The translations under genes were made by a program, and so were the position numbers. From Azorinus chamasolen (taxonomy: Eukaryota > Mollusca > Bivalvia > Cardiida > Solecurtidae): a DNA stretch of 64,000 nucleotides. Positions 60,478-64,000 of this stretch are shown one piece after another. Position 1 is the stretch's first letter. The number at the start of each line of letters is the position of its first letter. Under the pieces are notes generated by a model that had not been told where the DNA came from, did not search any database, and was given only the letters and a program-made list of their open reading frames with translations. The DNA is taken from the NCBI GenBank assembly GCA_963576725.1, contig OY755239.1, positions 55,267,640 through 55,331,639 on the forward strand, read 5' to 3'.

Positions 60478-60545
60478 TGCAAACAACAAGGATTCACATG
60501 AGACACCAAGTAACTCAGCATCTCATCAGGATCCAAACTGTTTGA
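60478..60545. repeat. PAL-G palindrome
   Basis: GCAAACAACAAGGATTCACA, TGAGACACCAAG, GCATCTCATCAGGATCCAAA, CTGTTTG. Confidence 0.7.
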
Positions 60546-60761
60546 CCTTGAACAAAATGGAAGTGATTGTAGTTACATCGGATCAAGAGTTTAAGATGAT
60601 ATAAGTTTTTAATGGCATTAATTCTTTGATCCTGCTTTGCTCTTTTGGAATGACCATTGCAAGTAGTTTGGATCCTAACCAGATACTGAGTTTCTGGGCA
60701 TCTCATTAATTTTTCTGTATGTATTTTTATGTAATTATTTGATGGGCTTTTTGTTTTTTAG
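60546..60761. other. Second PAL-G, otherwise unrecognised
   Basis: GCAAGTAGTTTGGATCCTAA and GGGCATCTCATTAAT at 60658-60710. Confidence 0.45.
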
Positions 60762-61041
60762 TTAACCCTTTCCCTGTTCTATGTTTATTACAAATTTCAA
60801 CACCTACTGAGTATTCATTTACAAAATAGTTATAAAGAAATATGGAAGGTGGAACATTGTATAAAGAAATATGGAAGGTGGAACATTGTAGACATGTTAG
60901 AAAGCAAAGAAACAGGCCTATCAAATTCTATTAGCAAACAGAGCAGACCCTGATCAGACGGCTCCTCTAGGAGCCGTCTGATCTGGGTCTACTCTGTTTG
61001 CAAATGTGTGAAAACACGTTTATATGAGGGAAAGGGTTTAA
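60762..61041 (-). mobile_element. TTAA-A subfamily II with internal 29-bp duplication
   Basis: TTAACCCTTTCCCTGTTCTA, TATAAAGAAATATGGAAGGT at 60831 and again at 60860, hairpin tip GGCTCCTCTAGGAGCC, ATGAGGGAAAGGGTTTAA. Confidence 0.9.
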
Positions 61042-61570
61042 TGCAGTCAGATGTCTACTAAATTAGTAATTTGGCTTCTAAATCAGGATCCATACTATAC
61101 GACTCTTAAACTAAATTTGACAGAAATTCAATGAAAATCTACTTTGAGCCTTGAAACAGACAGAAAATTAGCAGACAACAATTGCTCAGTGTGTCTAAAG
61201 CATAAACAATGGAAGGCTCTTATATGGGACAATGCAATTTGTAATATTGATTAATCGGAACAATAACGGATAGCGGTACATGCATTGTACAACATTTTGC
61301 TTATTTATGTAACACTACTTCAGTGACATTTCCTTCAGTTTAGATTCTGATCAAGATATCAGATTGGTTCATTGACAGAGTCTAATGTTTCTTTTTGTTA
61401 GTGTTAATGTGAAAAATAGTGATTTTTGCCCCCATTTGTGTGTGTGAGTAGTGGGGCATATAGATTTTCTCCTGTCCATTGGTAATTCAAGTCCAAAACT
61501 CTTGTGACCAGCACTGGCGCTTGGTCATCAAACTTTGTACTGTGGTCATGTTTTTGAAAGCAAAAAGGAA
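61042..61570. other. Unrecognised sequence
   Basis: No family recognised. Confidence 0.35.
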
Positions 61571-61616
61571 ATCAGACAGAGCAGACCCTGATCAGATGGC
61601 TCCTGTAGGAGCTTTT
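61571..61616 (-). mobile_element. TTAA-A half hairpin cut by RC-3
   Basis: ACAGAGCAGACCCTGATCAG, ATGGCTCCTGTAGGAGC, stopping at the T-run where RC-3 starts. Confidence 0.6.
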
Positions 61617-61787
61617 TATACTCCTTTGGGGAGGGGGTTATACTGGAGGCATCATGTCCGTCCGTTTGTCTGTTTGTCCGTCCAGCTTGTCCGGATCATA
61701 ACTTCCTAAGTACAAAAGCTTAGTTGACTTGAAACTTCGCACACAGATAGATCACATTGACCGCAAGTGCAGTCACCTTTAGTGATA
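61617..61787 (+). mobile_element. RC-3, internally deleted copy
   Basis: 5' TATACTCCTTTGGGGAGGGG, GTTATACTGGAGGCATC, GTCCGTCCGTTTGTCTG, then directly CAGTCACCTTTAGTGATA, the 3' hairpin region. No tandem monomers remain. Confidence 0.7.
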
Positions 61788-61869
61788 AAAAGTAATAATT
61801 CTAAGACGAAGTAAAAGTTTGGATCTTCCAAAATTTACATTATAGAATTATTCTAAAATGTATCACTAT

Positions 61870-62056
61870 GCATATCTAGAAACACATGTGACAGCTTTCA
61901 CCATTATAGGAGCTTTCACCATTACTTTAGACCTGCATTAAGTTGTGAACTTGAGAAGTAGTCCAGATTAGAAATTGGATGGCTTTAACTTTTGTTATCT
62001 CAAAGTAATTTGAATGGTCCCCCAAATTTAAGTTGGAGATAATGAAGTTCAACTGT
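61870..62056. mobile_element. TA-E remnant
   Basis: CAGCTTTCACCATTATAGGA, GCTTTCACCATTACTTTAG, CCTGCATTAAGTTG, right tip GAAGTTCAACTGTA. Confidence 0.45.
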
Positions 62057-62565
62057 ATATGGGGAAACTGCAAGGTTTGCATCAGGTTTTAGCACAATTC
62101 TGGTGATACATAAGTGCATAGTATCACTCCATAGGGAAATTGTAGATATTGCGGAGAGGAAAAATAATATAAAGCCTGAATTATGAATATCTTGGGAAAT
62201 TCAGGATTGCATGTAACACTAGACATCAACTCGTTGCATGATTTGTGGCGAATATTTAAAGCCTTTATAAGGCATCGTATTCAAATAAGGCATCATGTAG
62301 TGTGTTTTTTCAAGATTTATCTCCAATATATACCATTTTCTACTGGAAACTCCTTCAACAACTGCAAATGACTGGGCCTGATTGAGTGAAGTAAGATTTC
62401 AAGAATAATATTTAGCCAGTAAAGGGTTACTACCTATTACACAAGCATGGCTTTTGACGGAACAAGTAATGGAAGACCAGGGAATTGTGTGAGACTGAAT
62501 AGTCTAACCCTTGTATGTGTTACTACATTACTCTGTGTCCATAATGTGAGAAATTGTAAAGAACC
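62057..62565. other. Unrecognised sequence
   Basis: No family recognised. Confidence 0.35.
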
Positions 62566-62700
62566 TGTAACTCTTTCAGTATAGGGGACGAGTCATGAAT
62601 GTCCTTTGCAAACAGTTACACTGTCCTCTATTCACCGTAAGCTAGACCTGTGTGAGTTTTGGAGTAGTCCATTTGAATATTCAGCAATGGAAAGGGTTAA
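62566..62700. mobile_element. TTAA-C MITE with hairpin deleted, reverse
   Basis: AACTCTTTCAGTATAGGGGA, GTCCTTTGCAAACAG, TTGGAGTAGTCCATTTGAAT, AATGGAAAGGGTTAA. The last TTAA starts the next element. Confidence 0.65.
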
Positions 62701-62932
62701 TCCTTTACTCTATAAAGACTTCTTTCTACCGCTTTCTACGGAAGACCCAGATCAGACGGCCCCTATAGGAGCTGTTTCATCATGGTCTGCTCTGTTTGCA
62801 GCTGATGTATGACAGTTTCTGCCATGGCTAAAAGTTCGTGTGTCTGTGTGCAAGTGTAACAAATTAATCTTAACAATATTCATGACATCATTATTTCTTA
62901 CACAAATTAATATTCATGGCGGAAAGGGTTAA
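62697..62932 (+). mobile_element. TTAA-A MITE sharing TTAA with TTAA-C
   Basis: TTAATCCTTTACTCTATAAA, hairpin AGACCCAGATCAGACGGCC, TTTCTGCCATGGCTAAAAG, AATATTCATGGCGGAAAGGGTTAA. Confidence 0.8.
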
Positions 62933-63215
62933 GCAAACAGACAGGATTCAGTCAGATGTGATGTGGAGTAATTTTGCATCTCATCAAGATCTGAACTGTT
63001 TGACACTCGGGCCTTAGTTGAGAACAGAAATGGAACAATTTTACGTAGTTTAGGCAGAAATTTGCTGAAAGGGTAATTTGGACTATCATTGTCACACAGC
63101 TTTGATTCAGATCATAAAACAAATTTAGTTTTTCTTCACATCTTTCTTCGCATTCCTTTGAATGCTGAATTTTCATAATGGAATGGTCCTTAGTGTGAAT
63201 GAACTCAAGTTTCTA
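62933..63215. other. PAL-G palindrome, TTAA-H traces
   Basis: PAL-G at 62935-63005 (AAACAGACAGGATTCAG, GCATCTCATCAAGATCTGAA, CTGTTTG). AATGCTGAATTTTCATAATG near 63161 is TTAA-H-like. Confidence 0.45.
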
Positions 63216-63362
63216 GAGGAATTTGCCTTTGCAAACAGTCTAGATTAGACCCAGATTTAAGATGGTTCCTGTAAGAGCCATCTCATCAGGATCTGCTCTT
63301 TTTGCTTATAGAATAATAATAGATCTGCTTATGGAATTATAAATAGATCTGACGCTACATTT
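63216..63362 (+). mobile_element. TTAA-A MITE cut by RC-1
   Basis: GCCTTTGCAAACAGTCTAG, hairpin with TGGTTCCTGTAAGAGCCA, then AATAGATCTG twice (a short duplication), ACGCTACA, where RC-1 starts. Its other half would lie beyond the window. Confidence 0.7.
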
Positions 63363-64000
63363 TTAGCTCACCTGAGCCAAAGGCTCAAGGTGAGCTATTG
63401 TGACCGCCTGTCGTCCGTCGTCCGTCTGTCCGTCTGTCCGTCCGTCTGTCCGTTCACTTTTATTTCAAATGACTTCTTCTCCTAAACCACTGGGAGGATT
63501 TCAACCAAATTTCACAGAAATGTACCTTAGGATGCCCTCTATCAGTTTTGTTAAAATCATGACCCCCGGGCAAAAAATGGCCCCGCCCCACTACTTTTAC
63601 AGGTTTTTTTTTTAAATCTTTAAAAATCTTCTTCTCTGAAACCACAATTTCTAGTGCTTTGATATTTGGTATATAGCATCATCTAATGGTCCTTTACCAA
63701 GTTTGTTAAAATGATGACCCCCGGGCCAAAAATGGCCCTGCCCTGGGGCTTGTAGTTTTTACATAGACTTATATAGGGAAACCTTTAAAAATCTTTTTGT
63801 CTGAAACCACATAATCTAGAGCTAAGATATTTGGTATGAAGCAACACCTAATATACCACTACCAGGTGTGTTCAAATAATGACCCCTGGGCCATAAATGG
63901 TCTCACCCTGGGGTTTTATGCTACTTAACATCAGAATCTGTAACACTTAAAAGGTAATTTCCTCACAGTTATTTCCCTTGTCCCATCAGCATAGCCATAA
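63360..64000 (+). mobile_element. RC-1, 5' part, runs off the window
   Basis: TTTTTAGCTCACCTGAGCC with palindrome AGCTCACCTGAGCC/GGCTCAAGGTGAGCT, GTCCGTCTGTCCGTCTG microsatellite (63412-63452), monomers with ATGACCCCCGGGC, AAAAATGGCCCTGCCC, TTTAAAAATC at ~180-bp steps. Confidence 0.85.

Larger units (their letters stand above)
1..64000. other. No protein-coding gene recognised in the window
   Basis: The longest open frame is 160 codons (35473-35955) and it runs through a TTAA-A element. Most others are 60-100 codons and overlap palindromic MITEs; the words DPDQTAP and ADPDETAP in many of them are the hairpin AGACCCTGATCAGACGG read in frame. I saw no splice-consistent chain of exons, no conserved domain and no complete RNA gene. 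This does not exclude small exons in the unrecognised stretches. Confidence 0.8.

Noticed and set aside
1049..62932. TTAACCC/GGGTTAA read as interstitial telomere repeats
   Set aside because: Units are single, not tandem, and stand at both ends of MITEs; the animal telomere unit is TTAGGG.

Overview
The window is non-coding, repeat-saturated, AT-rich animal DNA, most likely from a bivalve mollusc. The evidence for this is three abundant repeat types that I associate with bivalve genomes: elements starting AGCTCACC, ATGCCCCCC or TATACCCCC with a GTCC/GTCT-rich stretch and ~130-180 bp tandem monomers; a tRNA-derived SINE; and very dense palindromic MITEs. I would guess a myid or dreissenid relative, but only weakly and from memory. 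I see no convincing protein-coding exon. All open frames are short, and most are translations of MITE hairpins. The one recognisable coding relic is a decayed non-LTR retrotransposon reverse-transcriptase tail on the minus strand at 43.7-44.1 kb.

Names used here are mine. TTAA-A, -B, -C, -D and -H are MITEs bounded by TTAACCC...GGGTTAA, which fits a piggyBac-type element (TTAA target, CCC/GGG tips). TA-E has CAGTARAACC ends and TA targets, so it is Tc1/mariner-pogo-like. PAL-F has CAGAGCTCCAGATAA ends and a GAATCGTCTC hairpin. PAL-G is a short palindrome, CAAACAGTTTGGATCC. RC-1 to RC-5 are Helentron/pearl-like elements: a 5' palindrome, a GTCC/GTCT microsatellite, AGGTCA-rich tandem monomers, and in several a 3' hairpin followed by TCTTGTT or TCTAGTT. 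For TTAA-A, strand + means the short arm (TTAACCCTTTACTCCATAAA) comes first.

Layout: 0-5.7 kb holds scattered TTAA-A/B, TA-E and PAL-G. 5.7-7.4 kb is RC-1 inside TTAA-A. 8.3-9.3 kb is a SINE and a short RC-3 inside TA-E. 10-17 kb is dense TTAA-A/B/C/D/H. 17.8-19.7 kb is RC-5 inside TTAA-A. 20-31 kb is dense nested MITEs. 31.2-32.3 kb is a three-level nest (RC-2 in TTAA-A in TTAA-A). 33-39 kb is MITEs. 39.5-41.5 kb is a large RC-3 with a higher-order satellite array. 41.8-43.4 kb is mostly unrecognised. 43.4-51.4 kb is MITEs, the LINE relic and RC-2. 51.5-52.3 kb is RC-4, carrying four perfect estrogen-response-element palindromes. 52.3-63.3 kb is MITEs with three local tandem duplications. 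RC-1 starts again at 63.36 kb and runs off the end.

There are no gene networks to describe. The biology is the transposon ecology: families that share ends (so probably one transposase), families that share a hairpin core despite different ends, chains of elements that share one TTAA, repeated nesting at identical positions, and tandem arrays of nuclear-receptor-type motifs carried by rolling-circle-like elements.
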